The position numbers and the translations under genes are program-made. DNA of 64,000 bases, from contig JABANP010000054.1 of NCBI GenBank assembly GCA_013115135.1, positions 62,001 through 126,000 of the forward strand, written 5' to 3'. How positions within the stretch are numbered: the stretch's first letter is position 1; every line of letters begins with the position of its first letter. Shown here one piece after another: positions 9,925 to 20,991 of the stretch. The stretch comes from Perkinsus olseni. Taxonomy: Eukaryota > Perkinsozoa > Perkinsida > Perkinsidae. The notes beneath the pieces were generated by a model. It did no database searches and was not told where the DNA came from. It saw only the letters and a list, made by a program, of their open reading frames with translations.

Positions 9925-12865
9925 CTAACCTACCAACAAGGACGAAGTGAAAGCGATGATCACTTCGTACGAAATCATGCGCCTTACGTCTCTTGCGCTT
10001 TCCTTCGGATTATTTCCGTAGTTGAAAAGCAGCTTCCACGCTGGAATGTTGAGTAGAGTGAGGGAAACGGTCACCAACAGGCTGACCAGTATCTGAATTG
10101 GCACAATCAGCAGGAAGAGGGCTGAAGTGAATAACTCACGTCCATGGTGTAGTGAGCGCGAGAAATCACCACTACAGCGACAGAAGGGACGACAGCAACC
10201 AACAAAACACAGGTGGCAAGGATTTTCCTTCGGACTGGACCGTACACTACGAACGCGATGGCTATCAAGCACGGTAGTGAAATGAATGCTGCGTGGCCTG
10301 AGTACCTGCACGATGGGTGATGAGTCAATGAGGTAGCTGAGAGAACGCCTACATCATATCGTTGCAGTAGACCGCCGTGATAATGTCACCAAAAAGAGCG
10401 CCCTCAGGCTTCTTGTAGCACATCGGTATTTGGGTTATACTTGTCGGCACTGGTAACACCGTCCACGGCTGAGGCAGTGCAAGCTTGGGGAAATGAACGA
10501 TCTTTCGATGTGGGTACTTACCACTATGAGAGCTCGTAGGAAGTAGGCGAAGCCCAGCAGCTGCGCATACTTAGATAGGAATCTGGTCTTATCAGGCGTG
10601 ACCAACCAGAGCAGGAAGCCTACTAGTGCCCAGATGCCGGTGGCAAAGTCCGCCACCTGAGAAACAATCCGTTGTAGGGATTCTCCCGTGAAGTAGGTTG
10701 TACCTCATAAGACGCGTATGTGATTGCAAGGTGATTTAGGACTATGTCGTCCAGGTCCGCACGGCCGAGGGGACGATCGATGCTCCAGAAACGCTCGTTC
10801 AGAGGAAAACCTCGAACTCGAGTCCAGTACCTACACGATGACAACAATCTCAAAGATGCTCAATGGTATCGTCACAAGTGCGAAGGAGATGACGAACAGC
10901 CTGACTGTGCAACAGCGACCCCCGGTACGTCACGCCAACGATGCCTGTCATACCCAGCAATCCATGTAGATGCCAGAGAGAAGGCCAAGAACACTAGGCT
11001 AATGACCATATGCCAGATCTTGGCGTGGAATGGTAGGCGGTCGAGCTGGGCGTCAGTGAGCTTCGCTCGATCTTTGTGGTAAGCTCCGCGAGTCCCGACC
11101 CTAAGAGAGCGGCCTTGCCGATCAATGCAACGAGCTAAAAAAGCTTACCAGATGACCATTATGGAGGCAAAAAGGTCGATATAGACCACCATGGTGGACA
11201 GGAGGATGCTGACGCCCGCACCGCCCGACTTATGGACGTACTCCGCGAAAACGAGCATAGCGTCAAGATTAGACGGATTGCTACTGAAAAGGGCCACAAG
11301 CAGGTATGACCCTGTCAGGAGGGCAGAGGGTTCCCTCACTTCCCAGGATTGAAGGCTGCACGTATCGGGTCGCCTGGCGAGGTACGGCAGGCTATTGCGT
11401 AAGCAGCAATATGAGAGGTCAAGTCATGGCGGAAGGATGTCGCCAGGGCGGTCGAGAGAAAGAGCAACACTCCGCCGAGCATGATCAGCCTGAAGCACGA
11501 CTGGAGCTTGAGGAGAAGTCCAGGCCTACCAATGGGGACCATAGTCCATGACGAAGGAGATAAAGTCTGTGTTCTTGCTCCTGTGTAGAAGTAGCGATTG
11601 AGGCGGACGGCGCATGACGATCTGAAAGGGATCGTTAGGCATCTAGTGTTCGAGCCAAGTCTCAATGACGATGATGCGACCGCGAAGCGGTACATCTGAA
11701 GCTGCTAGGAAACAGGATAATGAGTGCTTCTAGCGGGCCTTGGAGACGTGATCATCTGGGGGTACCTTACCAGCATTGTGAACGCCACAGCATGGCAGGT
11801 CAAGGAGGATATTTCCAGCACTCGGTTGAGGAAGGACACAGCGGAAAACTGATAATGAGAAAGCTAGATAGGAGAGATTTCTATTACACCGAGGGTTGCC
11901 GCAGTTTTGCATATGAAACGAAGAAGACTCACATCAGTGAGGGTTTCCACCCCGAGCCCGCTGTTAGTCTGGATCTGGGCTAGTCCCAGCTCCGACAGGC
12001 TCAGTGCGATACCGCTGACTGAGTCGCTCTTCCGCTCTGTGGCACACCGCTGGCCATCAATCTCACACTGAGCGAGGGTCGAGTACCTCACAGTAGGAGC
12101 GTTCAATGATCAGAAGAGGTAACCCTGCCACCAACGACCGCCGGGATCCAGTGGTTCGTCCATCAATGGTTGAACAGTTGATTCCCACGTACCTCGCAAT
12201 CATTGGCCGACCTTCTCTCCCTTTCAGAGGACATATGTCCCCATCTTCGGGTGAATTATACCGCAGAGTCTGATAGCCACCATGCGAGGCCTGTCAACAG
12301 CGGAACATCTCATCACTAGAACGGCAGCCCTGAGCCCTTCGAGCCCTCACTGGTATATCAATCGTCAAAGGCTTGGATTGGCCAGACAATCCTTTGAACG
12401 TCATGGATCCACCTTTAATGCTGTGTATGTCGTCTACGACTACTGAGGTCGTTAGAAGCGCCAAAGATACAAAAATCGCGATGATGTACCTGAGGGGACC
12501 TCAGAGTGGGCCAGAATTGTTTGGAACGCGAGTCCGTGAATCGAATTTCTATCGGCTCACGAAGAGCTCCCATTGTTAGATCGATTAATCACTCTGAGCA
12601 GTGGCCATCAGATGCTCACCCGAGGCCATAAATAACAGCCCATTTGTATGTCAGCCCCAAGTGGCTACTGTCGTCGGTCTCGGAGTCACGTGTGATGATG
12701 AATGTTCGGGGTTTACTCCTTATATCGGGGCCCAAACATGGCAAACCTAAAACGCTCAAGAATGGCAGGTTGAAGCGGACATAAGGGCGATTGAGCTCCC
12801 TCACAGAGTTTGTCTGTGATATTATCGGTCCAGCGGCCGAAGGAATCCCACTTAGAAGAAGACAT
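9925..12865 (-). CDS. Sphingomyelin-synthase-like (PAP2_C) membrane protein, copy 1
   Basis: A multi-exon gene. Exons I could place: 12865-12805, 12489-12351, 12086-11933, 11848-11771, 11695-11340, 11283-11149, 11100-10954, 10830-10704, 10656-10522, 10468-10353, 10305-10140, 10092-9925; at least one small exon near the N-terminus and one between 12351 and 12086 are unresolved because phases do not match there. Splicing 10353 to 10305 creates CNDMMYSGHAAF, and the next exon ends with SRAHYTMD. These match the two catalytic motifs of the sphingomyelin synthase/PAP2_C family, with His, His and Asp as the triad. The family moves a phospho-headgroup onto ceramide in Golgi or plasma membrane; the headgroup used here is unknown. 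The long N-terminal half with extra membrane segments is unusual. The start ATG at 12865 (MSSSKWD) matches the paralog start. Confidence 0.75.
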
Positions 12866-13045
12866 GGAAGTCGAGCAGAAGCTCTTCGATAAGAGGCCTA
12901 CAAGGAGTCGTTACATCACCTCAGCCTTGCGCTCCTCGTGTGACGAGCCCAGGTCTGTTACAGAACACAACGCCACAATCCATGTAGACACAAGTACTAT
13001 GTACACGAGCAGCTACATGTGAAGCCCAAGGTCAGGGACCCAGCC

Positions 13046-16000
13046 TCAGTTTAACTTTGTCACTGAGGTCCGATATTCTCTTCTCGATCGAAACCCAATC
13101 GGGTTTATCTGCATCTTCATCGTCCAAGAAAGCCGTGGTGCTGTTGGAGTCGTCATCAGAAAGGTAGTCGCGCGCTTCCGCAAGCAGATCAGAAACCTGA
13201 GAACGATCACAATCGAGATCGGATGCACTCCAATACGACTCCCGAATTGTCGCGGGCTATCTGGGAGTTCGCGCCGCCGTACCTTCCCGAACCGGTTGGG
13301 TGCGCCCCTTCCGTAGTCGAAGAGCAGCTCCCAAGCGGGAATATTGAGCAGGACAAAACACGAGCTGACTACCACACTCACAAGAATCTACAACGACAGA
13401 AATGGCCACCTAAATCGACTGGCGTTTCTTTAGGCTACATCAATAGAATAATGTCCGCGGGCTATGACGATCAAGAACACGCAGGGAATAGCAACCGCTG
13501 CGAGCATCAGCCATGCCAAGAGCTTGCGTTTGACGGGCCCGTATTGGACAAAGGCGAGTGCGATGAAGATCGGGATACAGATGAAGGCTGCGTGCCCCGA
13601 GTACCTACCAGGATGCACAGCTTCACCGAAGGTGATGGCAGGGAATGAGGAGCTCTCAACGAGACCTCACATCATATCGTTGCAGAATATAATGGTAATG
13701 ATATCGCCGAATATTCTATTCCCTGGCGTCTCGAAGCATTCGGGGAACTGCAAGACGCTGAAGGGGGCGGGGAGAACCGTCCATGGCTGAGGAGTAATCA
13801 TCGATTACCGAACCGAACAAGCTCGGCTCCTTACCATGATAATTGCCCTGAGGAGATAGCCCAAACCCACGAGTTGTAGATACTTCGATAGAAAGCGAGT
13901 TTTGTCTGGGGTCACAAGCCAAACTAGAAAAGCTATCAGCAGAGCGATAGCAGTAGCGAAGTCGGCAACCTGAACAGAAATGAGAGGCCGGTCATGAAAG
14001 CCTGATCACTGTCGATTGATCGCGCTAAGCCGGTGAAGAGATGTCACTGATGCTGCGGCTCCTGTGATCCAGACTCACATCGAAGGACGCATAGGTGTAA
14101 CCTAGGCGGTTCAGCAGGATATCATCAAGGTCGGCTCTCCCAGTTGGACGATCAATACTCCAAAATTGCACATTGAGGAAATATCCGCGACGGCGAACAG
14201 AATACCTGCACCCAGAAAGGACAGAAATTTCACATGCAACAGCTGGAATGGTCTAGTTGGTTATGACGACTGCCTAACACGCAGTAGGTCCCGAGTTCGA
14301 TTCTCGGTTCCAGTATTTCACATAATCAAGTCAGCCTTCTTCAAGCCTCTTTCTTGAGGCCATAAGCATCTCGGTGAACAAGGTCACGCGTGAGACTCAA
14401 CTCACCCGGCAGCTGTTGTGCAGACCAACGAGAAGATGAAGAAAGCGAAGCTCAGCCATGCGTTCCAGATTTTGGAATAGAAGGGCAGCCGATCGAGCTG
14501 TGAGTCGGAAAGATGCGTCCGGTTGCTGCTATATGCTCCGCGGGTGCCAGCCCTGAGGAATCAACCAGATCGCACTCCGGGCCTTCCGAGAAAGAATCCG
14601 AAACACCGACTCAAGGTTCAGCACAACTCAGCCCAGCTCAAGTTGCTGTTAGCAGAAGGTTTCCCAAGAAAAGCTTCCGATGCAGAGCACGGAAGAACGT
14701 AGAACTACTCCAACGGCATGTAAAAGACGTGAAAACATGACGGTATGTTCATTAGTCTTACCAAATAACGAGCAATGCTGCGAGCACGTCGATTAGGATG
14801 ACGACATAGAGGAGTTGCATGCTCAGTCCGCTGGTGCTTGAATGATGTACGTACTTGGCAAACACAACCATCGCATCGAGGTTCGCCGGTTTGTCCCTAG
14901 AACAACGGGCATTCCAACCGGAAGCGAAGTTGTTACCACCCTACCCCTGGGGCAGGAACGCCTTAGTGAGGGGGTCACCAGGGGTACTGTGACAATGGAT
15001 AGCGTAAGCGGCGATGTGAGAGGTGAGGGAGTGACGGAAGGACGCTCGCAGACCATTGGAGACCAGCAGCACCACTCCGGCGAAGAGAACTAACCTGAGA
15101 GAGAATGAATTCCGCCGACCACCAACAAGGAGAGTTGTGGGTGACGAAGAGGTGCTAGAATAAAGTAAAGCGGTGCAGCCCCTAACGTCGGAAATATAGG
15201 TAACTAATTCCCATTCTGTGGGAGTAAAAGACTTAATACTTCCAGCGACCATCAACGGGATATTTCAACACTCACAAGCTCATCGACGCAACTTACCAAT
15301 TGGGCGAGTAGTCAGTAATGTAAGCCCAAACATTGCCTCCAGAGTTCTTATGTAAAAGCAGAGTTCTGGGACTCCGACGTACGAGAATCTGCCAGGCAGA
15401 CTCAGTGATACGTAGAAATAACCGGACTTGTTGCCTCACCAAAATCACAAAGGCCAGCCCATGCGCCACTAGGGCCATAATGTCGAGGACTCGACTTATA
15501 TCCGAGACGAATGCTAGCTGAGAGAACAGATGCGTAACCACAGTGGGCAGTTCATCAGGACCACAAATTCACTACATTCGCAAAGGTTTCGCTGCCCAAG
15601 TCGCTGTTCGTCTCTGTCCCGGCTAAGCCCAATTCTGAGAGGCTGAGAGCCAGCCGGCTCAACGAGTCGTGGTTCCGTTCTTCTTCGCAGGATTTGGGGT
15701 TCGACTCGCATGCAGCTAGCTCTCGGTACCTGTACGAAAACCCCAGGATACCTGTAAGCCGCGCACAATTTCGAAGACAGCGTGTCCGAGTGGTTAAGGA
15801 GGTGGACTCGAAATCCACTAGGCTCTGCCTGCGCAGGTTCGAATCCTGCCGCTGTCGAATATTCTCTCCCATAATTTCTTAAACCCTCTCCTAGCAGTGA
15901 TCGACTACGGCTGATCGACGAGAGTGAAATTCGGGGGAGTAGAGGAATTTTTCACCCCCGCACAACAAAGACGACTCAGGTCCCGAGCAGGCAGCCACAG

Positions 16001-16604
16001 CAGGGCGACCCCGTCTCACGGCATGTGTGCGATCTGAGTCCTCGAAGTCAAAGTCGTGGCCGGTGTGTTGGAGCAGATGTGGTTACTCACGGGGTCGAAC
16101 CGGAAGGTGCTCCACCCACCAGTCGAGCTCTGAGGCAGATCGATATCAGAGTAACAGCACGAACGCTGATTTCACCGGTATAGTTATTATCTTCTCGCCG
16201 ACCTGACCGGGGAGTCCTGTGAAGGTCATACTGTCCTTCTTGATGTGATGCATGTCGTCAACTACCACCGCCGCCAAAGTCAGAGAGAACGCTATGGCAA
16301 CAGTCCCCGTGTATCTACCGGGCAGAAGTTTGGATGACGAGGCACCGGCGGAGAGCACTGCGGGGCCCTCTGGTACGATGTTCCTACTTGAGCCAGTATA
16401 TGACTTTCCACTTGTACGGCAGTCTGAGGTCGTCCCTAGTGGCGTCATCTCGCGGTACAATACATGTTCTATCATTATTCCTCCCCAAGAACGGGACGCC
16501 TGACCCCAATCATTAACAGCGACCACTGACGCTGCTGTCTTACACAGCTTATCAGTGAAGTTGTCAGCCCAGGATGTGAGGGCCTCCCACTTGGAGAAGG
16601 GCAT
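13046..16604 (-). CDS. Sphingomyelin-synthase-like (PAP2_C) membrane protein, copy 2
   Basis: Tandem paralog of the gene at 9925-12865 with the same exon order and splice phases. The start is the ATG at 16604 (MPFSKWE). Exon landmarks: VVVDDMHHIK near 16260, a Cys-containing exon from 15729, DISRVLDIM near 15500, SFRHSLTSHIAAYAI near 15010, NLDAMVVFAKYV near 14880, RLPFYSKIW near 14480, FWSIDRPTGRADLDDI near 14150, PWTVLP near 13785, then CNDMM spliced to YSGHAAF, and ARGHYSID. These carry the PAP2_C catalytic His, His and Asp. The last exon runs from about 13405 to the stop at 13046 and is longer than in copy 1; its tail differs. Introns near 14213-14409 and upstream of 15729 contain tRNA genes on the opposite strand. 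Headgroup specificity unknown. Confidence 0.75.
14243..14314 (+). tRNA. tRNA-Val (AAC)
   Basis: The 72 bases fold as a tRNA: acceptor CTGGAA/TTCCAG with a final T-G pair, a D arm beginning TGGTCTAGTTGG (A box), an anticodon stem ACTGC/GCAGT with the loop CTAACAC (anticodon AAC), a short variable loop, and a T arm CCGAG-TTCGATT-CTCGG (B box). C at position 1 is unusual but paired. No run of four T follows within 40 bases. It lies inside an intron of the minus-strand PAP2_C gene copy 2, on the opposite strand. Confidence 0.9.
15776..15857 (+). tRNA. tRNA-Ser (CGA)
   Basis: The 82 bases fold as a class II tRNA: acceptor GACAGCG/CGCTGTC, A box TGTCCGAGTGG, anticodon stem GTGGA/TCCAC with loop CTCGAAA (anticodon CGA), a long variable arm as expected for Ser, and B box GGTTCGAATCC. 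It lies in an intron of PAP2_C copy 2, just upstream (in gene sense) of the exon starting at 15729, on the opposite strand. Confidence 0.95.
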
Positions 16605-16709
16605 ACTGATGTTAGAGCAACAAAGGGGCCTGACGCTGGGGCACCGTCGCTACCTCGCCGGATTGACCACGCAAAGAGAAGAAAAGGATGAGAAACTCTG
16701 CAAAATTCA

Positions 16710-17982
16710 TCAATCAGGCTCGTGCAGTCTTAAAATTTGTTCTTCTCGCATATCAAATTGCGTGACAGGGTCCTTGCCGGTGCCCCTGACCGCCTTCACC
16801 AGACAGACGTAACAGTAAACGTACCTGAACATCCCCATCTTCGTCCGCGATTCACTTTCGACGCCGTACCCGCTAACGGCTGAAACGGCAGGATTATTCC
16901 TCCTCTTCCGACATACAGGGCACACGCGCTTGTCCACCGGCAGACCGACTCCACCACACTTGGCCGAGGCGGGCCGGGGCCTGGCTGGGGGCGGTACGCT
17001 GACTTGCGGGCGTCCCTCGAGGGCCTTCGACCGCAGCGACGATCGTACCGACATATACCTAACGTTAATATATCACGCAGTCTAGGATGGATTGACGCCC
17101 TCTCGTACCACTGGCCGAACTGGATAGCGTAGACGAGGCCCCAGAGGAGGTGGCGAAGGCCCATCCCCTGTGGGGCCTCCTCGCCGGTCCGCCTAACCAA
17201 TCGGACCCCAATCAAGTGCATAAAGGGTGACCAATAGGGACTTATACCTGCACATAATTCTACCCTACCTACAGCCCGAGTCTCCGCTCTACCGAGGAGG
17301 TATCCAATCCTATAAGCTGCGTCCACGGCGACATACCCTCGCCGCATTAGATCAACCCATTGCCTCTCCGACCCTCGACCCTGGCTCTTATCCAGTAGTT
17401 GGGGTAGTAAGGACAGCAATAGCACCGAGAGCGCTCTGAACCACTTCAATACACAAATACTGTCATGCACATCGCAGCCTACTTCTGCTTTCCAGCCAAG
17501 ACACGACCTTCCTCTCGAAGCCTATCCACCTTCAGTTTATCCATGGCGGACGCCCCTTCAAGCTTCCGAAGGTCCACCGACTCCCGACACAGCCCGAAGA
17601 AGTGCTCGCTCATACCTGAACGGCCGGGCCCTACTCATGGCCTACGCTGCCAGACCTGTCACTACTAGCATGATGCTCCGTGATGGATGTGTACTCGAGA
17701 AGGGCCAGTAATAAGGTCAGCGCCGACGGCCAATGCTTCAACCACCGCTGCAGATGAGGATGCCGATCCATCAACACCGCCATCACAAACTTCACGGACG
17801 GCCATACACCTGAGTCGAGCATCACAGCACAACAGAACACTGAAGGTGCTACGGACCAGATTTGAGTACGCGCTGGTCTTACCTGCAGAGAGGTCCGCAG
17901 CTCCCGCGAGCTCCATGTAGGATGGACGAGAGCTCTGGCCGCCCACAGTCGGGTAGAGGGAGGAGAGTATCAGGTCTGTCAT
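16710..17982 (-). CDS. PEX12: Peroxin-12, peroxisome assembly RING protein
   Basis: Seven exons join in frame to 324 residues: 17982-17883, 17809-17666, 17615-17483, 17435-17293, 17247-17097, 17058-16870, 16824-16710. Landmarks match PEX12: RPSYMELA and VKFVMAVLMDRHPHL at the N-terminus, SEHFFGL, YWSPFMHLIGVRLVR before the membrane segments, then a C-terminal zinc domain with CPVC, NPAV and, across the last intron, SGYVYCYVC. PEX12 with PEX2 and PEX10 forms the peroxisomal membrane ubiquitin ligase that recycles the import receptor PEX5. The fifth Cys usual in this domain (CPxT) is replaced by Asp (KDPVT). Length is slightly under the usual 350-400. Introns are 38-73 nt, and five of six are followed by an exon starting GT. 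The start ATG is supported by the conserved N-terminus. Confidence 0.9.
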
Positions 17983-18261
17983 TCAGGACACTGAGAGTGA
18001 TTCTTGCCGCCAGCCCGCTTTACGAACGAAACATCTCTGTATAAATAGAAAACGTTGAAATTGTCGTTCGTTACAGCGGTCCTCCAACAGCAGAGGATCG
18101 ACCCTCATCCTTCCCCTTGAGACTCCCTCTCGGAGCTCTAGTCGTGGAGGCCAGTGGATCCGAAGTGTTGTGCGATACTGGTGCGGATATCCGAGGTACG
18201 GTTACATCAATCATACCCCGGGTCAGTGCCGTATACTTTATAACCTGCACAACAAGGACCC

Positions 18262-18848
18262 TCACTTGAGGCTAGCCCCAGCACTACTACCAGGATGGGG
18301 CTCCTCTGTCGTCTTCTCAGGACCGTCTTCGGCAGGCTTATCAGTCTGCTGAGGGTCCTTCTCCATTATGAGGAAGCTCCCGGGCGGCTCAGCCATCATC
18401 GCATCGAAAGTGACCTCCTCGCCATTAGCTTCCAATATCAGCTTACCATCCCCTGGCTTGTCTGAAGCAACGACTGCTACCTCCACTCTGTTCAGTCTCT
18501 GAATCATCAGCAACTCTCACTCCGAACGGGTGTGCAGATGCGTTAGTAAAAGAAGAACCAGAACGATAGAGAGTAGACGACCCAACCAGCCCGTACCACA
18601 CCCCGCCCAACTCCCGTACTACCCATGCCTTGCAACGTAACTGTGTCCGGGTCTACTGCCTTGCCGAAATGACTATGAGCGAGCTCTCGGAAATGTACTA
18701 CTACAAGCTGCTCTTCCACTACGGGGTCATCATCATCGTCCGAGTTATTGGACATGAGGACTGTAGAAGAAGAACCCTGCGGTATGACGTCAACAGAAAT
18801 GGCGACACTAGCGAGTCTCGGCACCTCCAGTTCGAGTGGTGACGCCAT
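18262..18848 (-). CDS. Hypothetical protein, weak TFIIIC tau55-like pattern
   Basis: An ATG at 18848 opens an exon with an acidic run (DDDDD) followed by EEQLVVVHFRELAHSHFG; a downstream frame ending at 18262 has VEVAVVASDKPGDGKLILE, then EPPGSFLIMEKD and a charged tail. An intron between them (about 18620 to 18500) is likely but I could not fix its ends in phase. The order of an EE-L-V-V strand, a middle beta-strand region and a G-S-F-L-I-M-E strand vaguely resembles the small TFIIIC subunit tau55/GTF3C6, a pol III factor; this is a weak guess. It ends 280 bp upstream of the PEX12 start, same strand. Confidence 0.4.
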
Positions 18849-19513
18849 TCACCACGACCGTTCTCAGTTCTGCGCGGAAATTTTCGAAAGGCGCCGGTTC
18901 GATCCCTGGTGCAAGCATTTCTTCGTTCATTTTTTCCAAGATCCTCCTGATCACCTACCAATGACTTGTACCTCCCCTCCTGCAGCAGATGTCCTCCCAA
19001 AGGGGGTATTACATACTCCTACCAGCCCTCCTATATCTCCTACTAACTCGGAAGCCTCGTTCAAGACCGCAGTAGCTTCCTTAGATGGGGCCGCCTCCCC
19101 ATCCAGTAGCAGCAGTTCTTCGTCGTCCTCCGAGTCATCATGGGCCGATACGCTTGTCAGGAGCATCTTCCAACCTCTGGATCAATTAATAAAGGCTGCG
19201 GTAATAAATGGGAAGTTGGTAGCTACTACTCTGTCGTACGATTTACGTTTGTGATGGTATTACTTGGAATTCGCCAATTTCGGATGACCTTGCTAGAGTC
19301 ACTCGAGCTGGAGAAAATTCGGTCGACTGTACCGAGAGGAAAGGGGCATGGCCCGCTCGAACAGCTATACTCTCATCAGCGTTATGTAGTCCCTTTACAT
19401 GTACCACAGGTGCCACGGTTCGTAGTTCTCTACTGTACATGTAAGACCGTGTCTTAGAGCGCTAATTTCACAGGCATCCCTTCGGTCCTGAATGAGATGA
19501 TATCGGCATCGTT

Positions 19514-19570
19514 TGTGTGAAGTCAAAGTCCAACGCCGGTAGTACCGGGCTAATTATACTCCCACTGATG
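19514..19570 (+). repeat. Shared intergenic motif, copy a
   Basis: TGTGTGAAGTCAAAGTCCAA and the bases after it match 43361-43415. The block contains a small perfect hairpin (ccggta-g-taccgg). It lies about 85 bases upstream of the first lipase start. Function unknown. Confidence 0.5.
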
Positions 19571-19655
19571 TGGTCTGTTATTGTGGGCTTTACGCACCGA
19601 CCGATTTGAAGTGATCATCCGATGGCTTCATTAGAAGACTTCTCTCGAGGCCCCA

Positions 19656-20827
19656 ATGGAACTGCGAAACTTTCTTGCCTCCTGGGAGGGTTCTATGCAC
19701 AGCCTTTTGGTCTTTCAGGACGCCAAGACTAAAGCCGCTCGTGAGACTGCCTCACAAGCACGGGAGTTCCGCAATATCTGGCGGAAGATTTTCGAGCGCT
19801 CAGATCTGGGGATCCCTTTCTAAAGTAGAAGTGTTGTCGAGATTCCGAGAGGCTTGCCGTTTATGCGACATTTCTATGGACAACGTATATGACAACATAC
19901 CTCAAGTGGAGCTGCCCGACCCTGATGAGATCCTTCGGTACCTCACGGCGACCCAAGTCGCTTACGGTGCGTTTGGCAAGAAGAAGGCGGAATGTGCCTT
20001 GCATGCGGACTATGTCCTTCGATACTGTCCGGAAGTGTCAGAAGTGGTCTTCATCTCGCAGTCGTCCGCACAGAACAGACCGGTCTTCTACGTTTTACAT
20101 ACACTAACCAACGATGTTGTCATAGTAGTGCGCGGCACGAAGAGCATCGCGGATGCTGTTACTGATTCCTTCTGTGACACGGCTAGGTTCACGGACTCCC
20201 CTATAGACGAAGGGTTATGAAGTTCACAGAGGGATGGGCATTGCGGCGAACTACGTGGCCCGTACTGCCTTACCGTATGTCCTGCAAGCCCTGGACAAGT
20301 GGAACTGCGATAGACTGATCCTGTTGGGTCACTCGCTGGGAGCAGGGACGGCTGTACTGACTAGTGTGTTGTTGGCTCGAGTGCTCACTGTGAAGGTTGA
20401 ATGCTACACATTCGGTTGTCCTCCTGTCACTACTAAGATGGATATGCCTTGCCCGACCAACCTCAAAATGACGGCCTTTATTAACGAGGATGATATCGTC
20501 GCCCGTCTGTCGCTACTGGGAATCGACGAAGTGTTGAATTCTATCAACCCCAAGGACAGGCCAATGGCCCCTCGAGCCTTCATCCCGGGTACGGTCTACC
20601 TGCTGAGAGCAGTGGATGGTAGCACTAGAGTGTATAAGACTGACGGCTCCTGTCCGGCACTCAGCGCGGAGGCGATGCTGTACTACTGTATGCAGATCAG
20701 TGGGAACAGGCCAATGGCGATGAAAAGCCTCAACGACCATGCAACGGTCGAGTATGAGAAGAAACTGGTCTCGTTGGTCCGGAGCGCCGATGAGGCATGG
20801 CAGGACAAGTGCAGTAGCTGTGCATAG
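19656..20827 (+). CDS. Class 3 lipase, copy 1, two frame breaks
   Basis: Alpha/beta hydrolase of the class 3 (triacylglycerol) lipase family. The ATG at 19656 opens MELRNFLASWEG, which ends at a TAA near 19822; the next frame carries VVRGTKSIAD (oxyanion region) and ends at a TGA near 20219; the last frame carries the nucleophile elbow GHSLGAG, then INEDDIVARLS (likely catalytic Asp) and a C-terminal His region (NDHATVEY). Comparison with the second copy shows that each break is a one-base shift, at ccctttct and at gaaggg. Without them the protein would be about 390 residues. The neighbouring copy starts 165 bp downstream, same strand. Substrate is probably an acylglycerol, not shown by sequence. 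Pseudogene or sequence errors both possible. Confidence 0.75.
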
Positions 20828-20991
20828 ATTTGTTGTTGTTAAATTTGTATCTTCGGAAAAACATTTACCATCATTACCATTTTATCAACGGTTGATATAC
20901 CCTACGATTGTGGAGTTTTCTTTCTACTCATTCCCTATTTCGGTTGCGTGCCTCAGTAGTCCACGCGGTAGTCTGTTTACTATGTGGAATG

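Noticed and set aside
18860..18920. tRNA-like T arm (GGTTCGATCCC)
   Set aside because: No matching acceptor stem, D arm or anticodon arm upstream.
18748..19254. Plus-strand frame with a long Ser run
   Set aside because: It overlaps the better-supported minus-strand exon at 18543-18848 and its composition is low-complexity; no motif.
1146..20220. Programmed +1 frameshifting at stop codons (TTC TAA, TTA TGA, CTT TGA)
   Set aside because: Alignment with the paralogs places the indels upstream of the stops, beside homopolymers, because the conserved residues before the stop are encoded in the downstream frame.
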